NCBI GenBank assembly: GCA_963691705.1
Contig: OY829541.1
Coordinates: forward strand, 43,603,661 to 43,667,660
Reading direction: 5' to 3'
DNA from: Viola odorata
Lineage: Eukaryota > Streptophyta > Magnoliopsida > Malpighiales > Violaceae
DNA length: 64,000 nt
In this document: positions 33,059-42,884 of the stretch, piece after piece
Position numbering within the stretch: the stretch's first letter is position 1
How the letters are laid out: each line of letters begins with the position of its first letter
Made by a program: the position numbers and the translations under genes
Notes under the pieces: generated by a model
Databases searched by the model: none
Told to the model about the DNA's origin: nothing
What the model saw: the letters and a program-made list of their open reading frames with translations, nothing else

Positions 33059-34650
33059 ATGGCTACCTACACGAGTATGGCACCAACCCCTAACTCTAAC
33101 CCAAGAGGCAATCGTAGAGACGGTAGTAATCAAATCGCTACTGGACCTAATGCAATACCAGTACCGATAGATCGGGGCAAAGACGTATTGGTAACCACTG
33201 AAGGAGGATCTCTCATGATTGGATACATAGGGGGAGGAGCGGAACGCCCAGAGGAACCTTTTGTCAATACGAAACGTAAACACAAAGAAACATTTGTCAA
33301 GGGAATTGGATTCGGGCTCCTTGACCGAATGATAATCTCTTTCACAGAGGAGGACATGCTAGGGGTAGAGTGCCCCCAGAATGACACCCTGGTCATAACA
33401 GCGTACATTAACAATTACGGCGTGAGGAGGACTCTAGTAGACAACGGAAGCGCGATGAATTTATTATCACTCGGGGCTTTTGAGGCAATGAAGATACCGG
33501 CGTGGGAACTGATGCCATGTCTAAAGCCCATCATGGGAGTGGATGGAACTCCTATCTCAATAGAAAGAGTCATCTATCTATCGGTATTCTTTAAAGAGGA
33601 TATTTCCAAGAGGACAGAGCAACAACTGTTTTTAATAGTCGACTTGAATCTACCATATAACGCGATTTTAGGACGTCCATTCCTGAACCTCTTTGGGACT
33701 GCCATCTCACAGTGACACCTAAAGATGAAGTTTCCCTCATGGAGGGGAGTGGTCACCGTTAGGGGCAATCAAAAGCTAGCGGCAGAATGTTACCTCATCT
33801 TGACCAGTAGTGAGTATGACCAGTATGTCTGTATAGCAACCGACCCCTTCGAGTCTGTAGATGATAAATGCTCTCAGCCATTAGAAAAAATGGTGTCAGT
33901 ACTAGTGGAAGGAGTCCCCACAGGAAGCTTTCTCATTAGTGAAAAGTTAACCAATGAAGAATGTGAAAAATTGGCACAACTACTAAACAAACACAGAGGG
34001 GAATTCGCGTGGATGCCCACGTATTTGCTCGGTATCTCTAGAGATGTAGCAGAACATCGCTTGAATATTAATCTGGAAGCACAACCCGTAGTGCAAAAGC
34101 GGCGGGCTTTCTCCTGAGAAAAGGCAGACGCCATTAATAGAGAGTTGGTCAAACTCTTACACGCAAACTTCATTCGGGAAATCCAATATCCCTCTTGGTT
34201 GGCTAATCCGGTGGTTGTCTCCAAACCTAACGAAGAATGGAGGATGTGCATTGATTTCACATCTGTAAATGAAGCATGTCCGAAAGATTGTTATCCCCTG
34301 CCGCGTATTGAACAACTAGTGGACCAAACGTTAGGGTACGATTACCTGAGTTCTTTGGACGCATATTCCGGATACCATCAAATACCCATGGCTGAGGGAG
34401 ATGAGGAAAAAACAACATTCATCACTCCAACTGGAACCTATTGCTACAGGGCCATGCCGTTCGGTCTAAAAAACGCTGGAGCAACCTTCTAGAGGTGCGC
34501 AAAAAAAAATTTCGAGGGACAGCGGGGAAGGAATCTGGAGGTATATGTAGACGACCTACTGGTAAAGAGTAGAAGCTTTGAAGGACTCCTGGGGGATTTG
34601 GCAGAAATCTTCCAAGTTATGCGCACGTATGGCATGAAAGTCAACCCAAT
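33059..34650 (+). pseudogene. element K protease and partial RT (Tat type)
   Basis: The protease signature RRTLVDNGSAMNLLSL is near 33420-33470, followed by LPYNAILGRPFLN near 33650. A stop at about 33714 follows. The linker 33725-34117 ends HRLNINLEAQPVVQKRRAFS, then a stop. RT is present from 34145: SWLANPVVVSKPNEEWRMC, the DFTSVNEACPKDCYPLPRI motif typical of the Tat lineage, and GYHQIPMAEGDEEKTTFITP. YVDD is at about 34540-34560. Codons leave the family after MKVNP near 34650. The polymerase is therefore truncated within the palm. Confidence 0.8.
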
Positions 34651-35220
34651 AGATTTATTGGTAGCGGAGCCACTTCCCACTTCAACCGGCGGAGGTAGAG
34701 GTAAGAATATTGATTGGAATGTTATCTCTTGCATCGGAGAAGAAGCCAATTTGGGCGCTTGGTCAGCCAGTAAAGCCGTTGGTCAGCCCACAGGAAGGGT
34801 GGTCCCGGTGATGGTCCCGACCAAAAAGGTGTAATCTCAGAAGCAAGACATAATATTACTAATTAATACTATTATCTCTATTTCCCTGTAAGATACTTAA
34901 ATAAAATCCGTTTTACCATGAAGCGTATTGGAAAATTCCTTGCAGGATCCAATAATCATGTTAATGAAAATATTTTGGACAACAATTTAGAAGAATATAA
35001 CAGACAAGAATATCATATAGCAAAAATAGAACAACAATTGCAAAATTGGACTATACCTAAGGAACCAAAAAAGAAAATATATCAAATAGGAACACTAGAT
35101 TTATTCCATGATTATTTAATAGAAACTACTGAATAAACTATACCTATAAATCCTCAAATTGAGACAGTCCAATTAATTCAATCTTATCAAATAGAAACTG
35201 TTAAGCAAAAATATAAATTT
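34651..35220 (+). other. unassigned A-rich insert in element K, possible pararetrovirus remnant
   Basis: The sequence between the broken RT and fragment E matches neither Tat nor chromovirus patterns. Its second half is A-rich with a 72-codon frame (34918-35136) that continues past one stop with similar glutamine- and isoleucine-rich codons. It includes IAKIEQQLQNW and QIGTLDLFHDYL. This composition recalls endogenous plant pararetroviruses (Caulimoviridae), but no diagnostic motif was seen. The assignment is weak. Confidence 0.25.
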
Positions 35221-35222
35221 TT

Positions 35223-35898
35223 GTAGACCGGAACGAAGTCTTGCTCGATCTCTATTCAGTTGATCTCACCAATGGACTGCATACCCACTGAATTCAACTG
35301 CTGCTAGCTTAACCTTCTTATCCTCTAAGTAATTATGGCAAAGAAAGATCACGTCAACCTTCCTTTCCCACGCTAAATAAGCATCTGGATCTTCAGCTTC
35401 TGCAAAGGGTGGAATTTTCATCTTGATACTACCTATATTAGCATCAACTTTGTCTTCAACTCGAGGTCATCTTTCTCCCCTTCTACCATCTCTCGCGTGG
35501 ATATATCCTTCTCCACCATCAGGTTCCTCATCCCAAACTACATCTTGCGCTGGGCGTCCTCGCCATGCCATACGTAATGAGACAGCGTGTGCAAGTGCAA
35601 GTCGATGGATAATAACTGCACCCTGTGGTCCAGCCGCTGGTCTTGGTACTCCATCTCCTTCATCATCTCCATCGGTATCACTTGCGACAAAGCCATCGAC
35701 CGGTGGAACATCATTCCCAAGATTAGGGTTCTACACATGGTTCGCGATTGGTACGTCAACCCTAGGAATCTCGGCATTGGTCCTCTCTTCGACCACTCTC
35801 TACCTTTCATTTATTGCATCAACCTTCTGAGTAAGGGCTGTCATCATAGCCAACAACTGAATCATGTTCGCATCGCCATTCACCACATTCTCAGACAT
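35223..35898 (-). pseudogene. fragment E gag N-terminal part
   Basis: The start at 35898 reads MSENVVNGDANMIQLL, followed by a stop after about 45 codons. Further on the capsid start KVDANIGSIKMKIPPF and the LAAVEFSGYAVHW motif match gag of C, D and G, ending in codons for RDRARLRSGL. Stops and frame changes prevent translation. There is no zinc knuckle because the element is cut. Confidence 0.7.
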
Positions 35899-36052
35899 CC
35901 CGAATTTCCTGAAAAATCACAACAAGAAATAGAGACGTAAAATTGTACTAATGCTAGCACTCCTCACGTGTTTACCCTCGTGTTTAATCTCTCAAATAAT
36001 CTCACAAACACTCTCAAATCCCAATCTTGAACGCCTTTACTCCGCTACCAAC

Positions 36053-36809
36053 TGATACGATCCTAGGTACGTAGGATGCGCTCGATGACGATCTATTTCA
36101 AGGATTGGATTTCTTGTACGCAATGGAAGACTTTAAGTCAACAAGTACGAACTTAGACCTGAACTCAACCTAGGAGAACCAACCTAGTGGAAACGACTCA
36201 ATGGGGTTTTGCAACTTCGGGTTTTACTTGCGACGACTAGAGCTTGCGGACTACTAGAAGGAACAAGTGTTCAACGTATGAACAATGGGTAGAAATTTGA
36301 GAAGACTTAGTCTTGTTTTTATCAAAAATAACAACCAATCTTATTATAAAATCAAGGCTTCCTTTATATAGGAAAACCCTAAATCTTTACTTAGAAAACC
36401 TAATTCTAATTAAACTCCTAATTAAGTAGTTACTTAAAATAATTATAACATAAATCCAACTAATTTAAGTAATAATAAAAGAGGTAATTATGAAATAAAA
36501 GTCTTTGAAGTTTCCTTGCGCATCACTAAATAGAACCTTCCTTCTTGGCAACTGAAAACGGCTCCAGAAATAGTCCTTGGCGGCATGCTGCTAGTGGCTT
36601 AGCGCATGCCGCTAAGCACTACCCAAAACTCGTCAAAATCACCTCCTTGGCGTTCACACTGCGCGCCAAAATGTCAACTAGCATAACGTTTGATCCACCA
36701 GTCCGATTGGGCTGAAACTTGTCCCAAACGAAAGCTAACATCTTAAAGTTTCATATGCTTAGTCGATCGCATGATTCTGACTTGTATAGCTCCGAATAGG
36801 TTCATATCA
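36053..36809 (-). repeat. LTR of fragment E
   Basis: It begins TGATACGATCC at 36053 next to the primer site and ends TTCATATCA at 36809, 757 bp. Beyond it the 3' region of K continues. Confidence 0.65.
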
Positions 36810-37211
36810 CTTCTGGCAGTGGAGCTAGATTTTCAGTTGGTCTTCTCTAGTAAAACGATCATTATAACGACACAACAATATTGGAAACAAGAAAAAATAC
36901 ACATATTAAACAACAAAGCTCCCACCCGGAACAATCAGAAGGCAGTAATAAAATGGAAACACATCTCTTATTTGGAACCAGGATAAAAGCAACCCGGAAG
37001 CAGTAGATCCAATAAGTAAAGGAAGGACCAAGGAAAGGCTACCCGGTATGCTTTAAGTGACAGACACAATAGGAAGAATAGAAGTGAGGAAGTCAGGCAA
37101 AGCTAAGACAATCGAAGGCCACTTCAAAAATGGGAAAATAATTTATTTTTCGTATTCTACCAGGAAAAGGAGCCTTTGGTAAACACTCGGGCTGATTTTC
37201 AGTTGAGCTTC
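36810..37211 (+). other. 3' untranslated region of element K
   Basis: Purine-rich sequence (many AAGGA and GGAAG runs) without a gene, leading to the 3' LTR. The polypurine tract next to the LTR is not obvious. Confidence 0.5.
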
Positions 37212-37905
37212 TAATAATACATGAAAAGATGACAAGGGCAGGAAGGTCATTGCTTGACCCTTTGACTTAGTCTTCACAAGCCCAGGCCATGTAGACCCTG
37301 GAGGAGTACTACCGTTAGACCTCCAGCTGAGAGGATATCGGACGATATCCTCAACCGGAGGCCTCCCCCCGGGTATCGGGATCAGCACTTGTCCGCCTAT
37401 TGGAGGCATAGCTGAGTCATGGGTAATCATCACACCCTAGAGCACATTTAATGCGGAGGTGATGGCAATTAATGCGGACCTCAAAGCCACAGGTGGTGGA
37501 CGCAAGAAAGTCTTAGGCAAAAGGAATAACATTTAATGAGGAAGTGATGACACTTAATGAGGAGGAGACCGCACTCATTACCACCATTAGGAGCTACATC
37601 TAGCCTGTCCCTCGGGTCCTACTGGACTCAGGAAACCAAGCAAAGGTGGGGGTATAAATACCCCCACCCCCCATCTAGGGAAGGAGGATGGACAAAATAT
37701 GAACACTCCACAAAGCTATCACTGATATTCCAGTAACTATCCCATATCTATCATTTACTCGTAATCTCCACGATTCTAACTTGATCGTCGAAGCTTCTAC
37801 GTCGGAGGCCCCCTCCGACGCTTTGCAGGTAACACGTAGGGCAGTCAGGATGTCAGTCATTACGACCAGTGACAGAATAACCCTCTCCCCTATCACAAGT
37901 TATTA
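37212..37905 (+). repeat. 3' LTR of element K
   Basis: It aligns with the first 70 bp and last 180 bp of the 5' LTR. It carries a TATA motif (TATAAATA at 37653-37660), hairpin copy C and degenerate repeats of ATTTAATGMGGARGTGATG around 37447-37566. Its terminal bases have mutated (TA...TA), but GTGTT follows at once. Confidence 0.8.
37800..37820 (+). other. LTR hairpin module, copy C
   Basis: CGTCGGAG pairs with CTCCGACG around a five-base loop and CTTTGCAGGT follows. The stem is identical to copy B; the loop differs by one base. Confidence 0.7.
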
Positions 37906-37910
37906 GTGTT

Positions 37911-39300
37911 TCGCGTTATTGTGCGCACATTTTTGTTTTCCTTTTATTGAATTTTTTGTTTATAAATAAATGAGGAGGATCAACGCATAATTTAAACAAA
38001 TTTAGGTTCACGATCGAGTTGGTGAAGCGGTGACTAACTGACCTAAGCTGAGGAGGGATGAGAAGGATGGGTCTTTTAGAACTGGTTCGCGCTGGGAATA
38101 GGCGTTTCTAGATATCCGGAGCCAGGTTTGGAATTGGTGGATACTCTGTTTACAGAGGGGAAATCGGGTCGATTTGTTTATACGGATTCTATTATGTGGA
38201 GTTTTTTAACCTTCGAGGGGTAGACTAGGTAGAGGAGAGGGTCTGACGTTTTTGGGCTTTGGTTGTAAAGGGGGAGAGAAAGACAATGGACATACATAAG
38301 CGTCGAGTCACGCACTCACTTTTCTTTTATCTCTTACTCTCCTTTTCCCCCTTGGTCTTATTAATGGAAAATTGTTTTTAGAAAAAAAGGTTCATATTGA
38401 GAAAATTTTATAAAAAGTTATACATGATATTATATTTTAACTAATTAGTGCATATTTTTAGGTTCGAAATTTTAATATTGTAATTATAATAACTAATAAT
38501 TTAATTATTTTTAAGAAGTTTAAAAAAATTATATTAACTAATGTGACTAAATTTTAATGGTTGAATCGGTAAACAAAAGATTCCACAATACTCTTGAAAT
38601 ATCCAATGCGAAGTCAATTCGTTTGAGCATGCTACGGTCTCTCACATCCACTAAAAACTAATTTTGCAACTGATTATTTGTACAACCAGGCGAAGCTTCG
38701 TGTGGTGGAAAAGGGCTGTACCGCCGCCGCCCAAAAAAATTCTTCGAAATCCTACGCAATTAAATACGATCGGTACTAATGTGGTACTAATTAGGCATTA
38801 TTGTCATATCCTGCCTCCCAAAATAGATCATTTATTTTACATCCCCCCTCCCCCTCCCCCCCCCCCCCCCCCCCCCCAAAAATGGTATTATTTACATATC
38901 AACAATTATTTTTAATTTAATTATCTTACAATTTAATTATTTATAAAAAATACTTAATAATTTTTTTGTTAATTGTATTAGTTTGAACTTTTATTACATA
39001 TTTATTTTATATTCAAGTACTTTGTTATGGAAAAAAAAATTACTGATGAATTCTCTAACTTTAAAAATATCGGTACTAAAATGTCTATTTTTTTTTTAAA
39101 TATAAATTTATTTATTTTTATACATGTCTTATCAATTAAATTTGCAAACTCAACAATTTTTTTGTTCCCCCAAAGAAAAGAGGCTAGCTTCCCCACTGCA
39201 TGCCTACTCCTTTGATCCTAGAGTTCATGTGTTTTGCTGGTTGTTTGTTACAAGTTACAACCATTTGATTGGCGGACAAAATAAAATGATAAAACAGAAA
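37911..39300. other. intergenic region, no gene recognised
   Basis: It starts as the interrupted host sequence beyond element K and turns AT-rich after 38380. A run of 22 C lies at 38856-38877. Small open frames (38664-38915, 39002-39215) are low-complexity. No motif was recognised. Confidence 0.5.
38842..38877. repeat. poly-C tract
   Basis: A cytosine-rich run ends with 22 consecutive C. It could be length-variable or a sequencing weak point. Confidence 0.85.
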
Positions 39301-39700
39301 GTGTTTTTATCAATAAACTGAAGGATGCCAAATAACATCTTAATTTATTAACTGTGGGTGATGAAGGGGATGGTAGCATTGAAATTGGTTCGAGATCTTT
39401 GCTGGTGATGCCAAGGGAAATGGCAGCTCTTGCAACTTTATCCATGTCTACAAGGAGCCTCGCACGGAGTTGGATCGCCACTTGCAGCTTGGCCGCCGCA
39501 AATCGTTGGCAGTGGCAAAGTAAGGCGATAGAGGTGGCCATACGAATCCATCATTCGGCGGACAGAGGATCGAAGGTCAGGGAGTTTTGATGGGTCGCCT
39601 TTATCCCGTTCAATTCTTGTTTCCAATTCGGCGAAACCGCAACTGAGTGCTTCAAGAGTTGCGATGACAGCGACGGACGAAATTGGGCAATAAATATCAA
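39300..39700 (-). pseudogene. frameshifted fragment of an unidentified host gene
   Basis: Two overlapping minus-strand frames look like one protein broken by a frame change near 39520. The first reads TLEALSCGFAELETRIERDK then LRSSVRRMMDSYGHLYRL. The second reads RFAAAKLQVAIQLRARLLVD then DKVARAAISLGITSKDLEPI and a serine/proline stretch. The two join in a natural way as a mainly helical soluble protein, and the base composition is GC-richer than the surroundings. No intron border is seen and there is no start codon at the left of the first part, so it is probably a relic of an exon or a retrocopy. The family is not recognised. Confidence 0.4.
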
Positions 39701-39787
39701 TTCCTTGTCTCGCTCGCTTGCCGCTTGGTGGGCTTGTAGCTCTTATGGAAATCCTAATTTTGACAGTAGGTATGTTGCAAAGAGGAC

Positions 39788-39826
39788 GACGAGTAGATCT
39801 GAGGACGACGAGTAGATCTAAAATCC
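39788..39826. repeat. short direct duplication
   Basis: The 18-bp unit GACGACGAGTAGATCTRA occurs twice in a row, with minor differences. Confidence 0.7.
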
Positions 39827-39999
39827 TAGCTCATAATAATTTCATTTCTTTTGCGTGAATCAACAAATCATCACAACTAACAATTATATAAATTCTAACC
39901 ATCGACACATAAATAATTATTTAAAAAATAACCAACAATTTTTGACAATATACTTTACTACTAGTCTACTATCATGTTGTTTTATATCTTGTTTAAATA

Positions 40000-40259
40000 T
40001 TCCCTCCGTCCTCAAAAGAATGTCGTTTTAGCATTTACTTTTACTGTTTCGGAACGTATCTTAAGACGGTCGGAATAGTCACTATTTGAGACAATTTTGC
40101 CCCGAATTTTTTTTCGGAAGTACGTTAAGGATTAACGTACGTTCGAAAAAAAGTACGGAATTTTTTGGGGTCAAATAGTGCCTCATCCGGCCTCCTCAAT
40201 ATGCGTTCCTTACTGAATATTGGGATGCGAGGAAGACATTTATTGGAGGATAGAGGGAG
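40000..40259. mobile_element. Stowaway-type MITE
   Basis: The ends TTCCCTCCGTCCTCAAAAGA and CTCCCTCTATCCTCCAATAA (right end, minus strand) are inverted repeats of the Tc1/mariner Stowaway family. TA stands directly outside both ends (39998-39999 and 40260-40261). The element is 260 bp with no coding capacity and includes an internal palindrome around ACGTTAAGGATTAACGT. Confidence 0.85.
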
Positions 40260-40261
40260 TA

Positions 40262-41502
40262 ATTTATAGTAGTTTCTGGGAAAATTTATTGTCTAATTTC
40301 TATAATAATACAATAAGTAGTTATATTATAAGTACCTAATTAGTAAAAAAGATAAAAGTCATTGAGCAGGATAAATATCAAACAAACCTTTTTTGAGGTT
40401 CTATAAAATCCCTTAAGAAACATAAAATATAGAATAAAAAATTGCAAGAAAATAAAATCCGGAGCATTACGCCTCCAACCACAAAAAACTTGACGATTAG
40501 AACGACAAAATGTGATGCGATTTCCTCATCTAGGGTTACATGGATCGGCTCGGTCCGATTTTTGAGCTGGAACCAGACCGAATTAAAATTTAACAGTTCT
40601 ACTTAGGGTAGAACTGAACCGAACCATTACTATTGATTCGGTTCGATTTGGTTTTATTCTTTCGGTTCGGTTCGGGATGGTTCCGGTTCTGGCCTGTTTG
40701 GTTTATTTTTTTTAATCTGGGCGACGTGGCACGCTAAAATTTCGCCACATCACCCATGATCCTTCAGCCTTTAAAAATAAAAGGGAAAGGTGCAATAAAT
40801 GGGTTTCGAACCCGTTTGCGTTGGCAAAGGGGGCAAATAACTTGCTAGTTGTTATTACGCTACCACAAATGTTGTGATCAAAGTGTGAAAGTTTTATCTA
40901 TATATTAATATACAACATTTATTGATAAAACGACACCGTTTAGTTGTTAAGCACACAATTTTAACTTTTTTAAAAAAAATAATGCTTTAATTTACCAATT
41001 TATAAATGATAGCCTAATATTATAAAAATATTTTAGTATGATAAATCTTTAAATTTTATGATACAAAACATATAAAAATTTAAAGTGACAAAATATTAAT
41101 AAATAATAAGTATTAATATATTGAAATGTAATGAATATGTTTAACAAATATCTAGTCAAGAAGTATCGTGCTTCATATCGAGCCTAACATATACCTAGGA
41201 AGAATTTTCAAGTATAATCATGCTTCAGATGAAGATAAGATTAGATTAGTTACATTTACAATTTCAAAAATATCCTTGAATAATACAATAGTTAATTAGT
41301 TATACTCATGTACTGCGTAACACATTAATACAATTTACATTTAAATCCTAAACCTCTAAACAATTAACTCAAGTAAATATAGATACCATAAATCTAAATC
41401 ATAAATGTCCATTAACTATTATGAAAATTCATTATTTTAATGGAAATATTAATCGCTTATATTCCATATAATTGTTATCTCTTTTAGTGATATTTGAGGT
41501 AA
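40262..41502. other. AT-rich intergenic region with GGTTCGG-rich patch
   Basis: No gene is seen. The stretch 40530-40745 (GGCTCGGTCC, GGTTCGGTTCGG) looks like the inside of a hAT-type short element whose ends are unclear. The rest is AT-rich. Confidence 0.5.
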
Positions 41503-42884
41503 TGATACTACTAATGTGGGCTTAATTCTTCCTTTTTGGCAGAACAAGACTTAAAGTGCCAATTAGATGGAAAGGAAGCAGAAAACACAGAAAAAAGGCA
41601 AAAGCGATCAAGTCCTGTGCTGAGGGCTAGTCTGGAGCATTCCTGACTCTTCCTTAGACCTAAGGAAGAGTCAGCACCGTTGAAAGCTGGGAACTAGAGA
41701 CGCGCGTTCACACAAGCCATTTAGACTTGCACAAAATTGAAGAAAAAGGACCTGCGCGGAAAGAAGAAAGAAGTTGCAAGTCCAGTTGGACTTGGAGACT
41801 TCGGCAATTCTATTCCCACTTCGATTAGACCTTTTTATTCCCTTTCCTACTTAAACAATTATTCCTATTTTAGTTAGTTTCTATTTTTAATTAGGTTAAG
41901 GATTTTAGAACATATTTAAGACAGGTTTGGCCAGCAAGAGAGGGGTCCCCCGTTCTAGTTTTACTCCCTATTCTTAGCTGCGCTTCTTTCATACTTTTAT
42001 TATTTGACTTTAACGTTATTTTCTTAATTGAATTCATGCTTTTTACTTTCATTATGTGTCATAGCTAAATACCTGATTCTTGGTAGGGATCGATAGGTTC
42101 ATAATTCATGTTTGTTGTGAGATTTAATTGATCTTCATAAAAAATGGTTTTGTATTTCTTCTCTTCTTGGTTTAATGTCAATTTATTCCTGTTGGATTTA
42201 GGCCTAGGTAACCTAGGTTTTAACTTGAATAATTATAGTAAGTTCTGATAATGTTGGGTTTAAACTTGACCAATGTTAGAAGAACAGAAGTAGACAACTA
42301 GTGGATTAAAGGCATAAGAGTTGCTGTTTGAAGATAGAAGAAGAAAAGAATTAGGCTTATAGGAACAAGTGAACTGATCTCTAGGCTTAGGAAAGTCTCT
42401 CCCTGATTATATCAATTGACTAGTTAAATCCTATAAGTGAACCTTAGGGTTGCCAGAAGATTAGGTTCCTTAACAGAGTGTCTCTTTAAGTGGCTTGTTA
42501 AAGGAGGAGAGTAGGAAGTCTAAGTGAACCTGATTTCTATAGCTTTCCTATAAAACTAGTTTTGAATAAATTTTATGTCAATGATCAATAACATTGAATT
42601 ATGACCGCACGAGATCTCTACCAGGAATTCTTTTCTCATTAATTTCGGAATCACCTTGCTCTCTTTGTCTCACGAGATCTTATTTGTTTATTTAATTTTT
42701 AGTTCTATTTTAATTCATGTTTTGAAAACTCCACTCTTTGATTGCTTGTTCGGTTTAGTTACCTATTGGAAAACTTAGATTAGTACGATTTTCTTTGAGG
42801 ATCGAACCTCTTACCACTATGCACAATATCTTTTGTTGCTAAGTGATGAGTTGAATTTATTTTTGCTGGATTTGACACCCATCA
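41503..42884 (+). repeat. LTR of element J
   Basis: The end GACACCCATCA and the 90 bp before it correspond to the end of the Athila LTR at 2375-3822. The start TGATACTACTAATG is less sure. Confidence 0.5.

Larger units (their letters stand above)
35221..36809 (-). mobile_element. chromovirus-like fragment E (LTR plus gag start)
   Basis: On the minus strand an LTR (36809-36053) is followed by the primer site (seen on plus as CTCCGCTACCAAC), a short leader and the first part of gag, cut at 35221. It belongs to the same group as C, D and G. The remainder of the element is gone, so the fragment came from a truncated insertion or a later deletion inside K. Confidence 0.7.
30540..37905 (+). mobile_element. 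Tat-lineage Ty3/gypsy element K with target duplication
   Basis: LTRs at 30540-31304 and 37212-37905 are flanked by the identical 5-bp sequence GTGTT (30535-30539 and 37906-37910), which proves a single insertion. The inside has gag and protease and the first part of RT with YVDD, all of the Tat type. It then changes at about 34650 into foreign sequence, a chromovirus fragment (E) and the element's own 3' region. The 5' LTR contains the assembly gap. RNase H and integrase are missing. Confidence 0.8.

Noticed and set aside
35423..35940. Plus-strand frames over fragment E
   Set aside because: Antisense to gag N-terminal codons of fragment E.
40795..40850. GGGTTTCGAACCCG looks like a tRNA T-arm
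   Set aside because: No acceptor or anticodon stem can be built around it; such TTCGA motifs are common in plant repeats.
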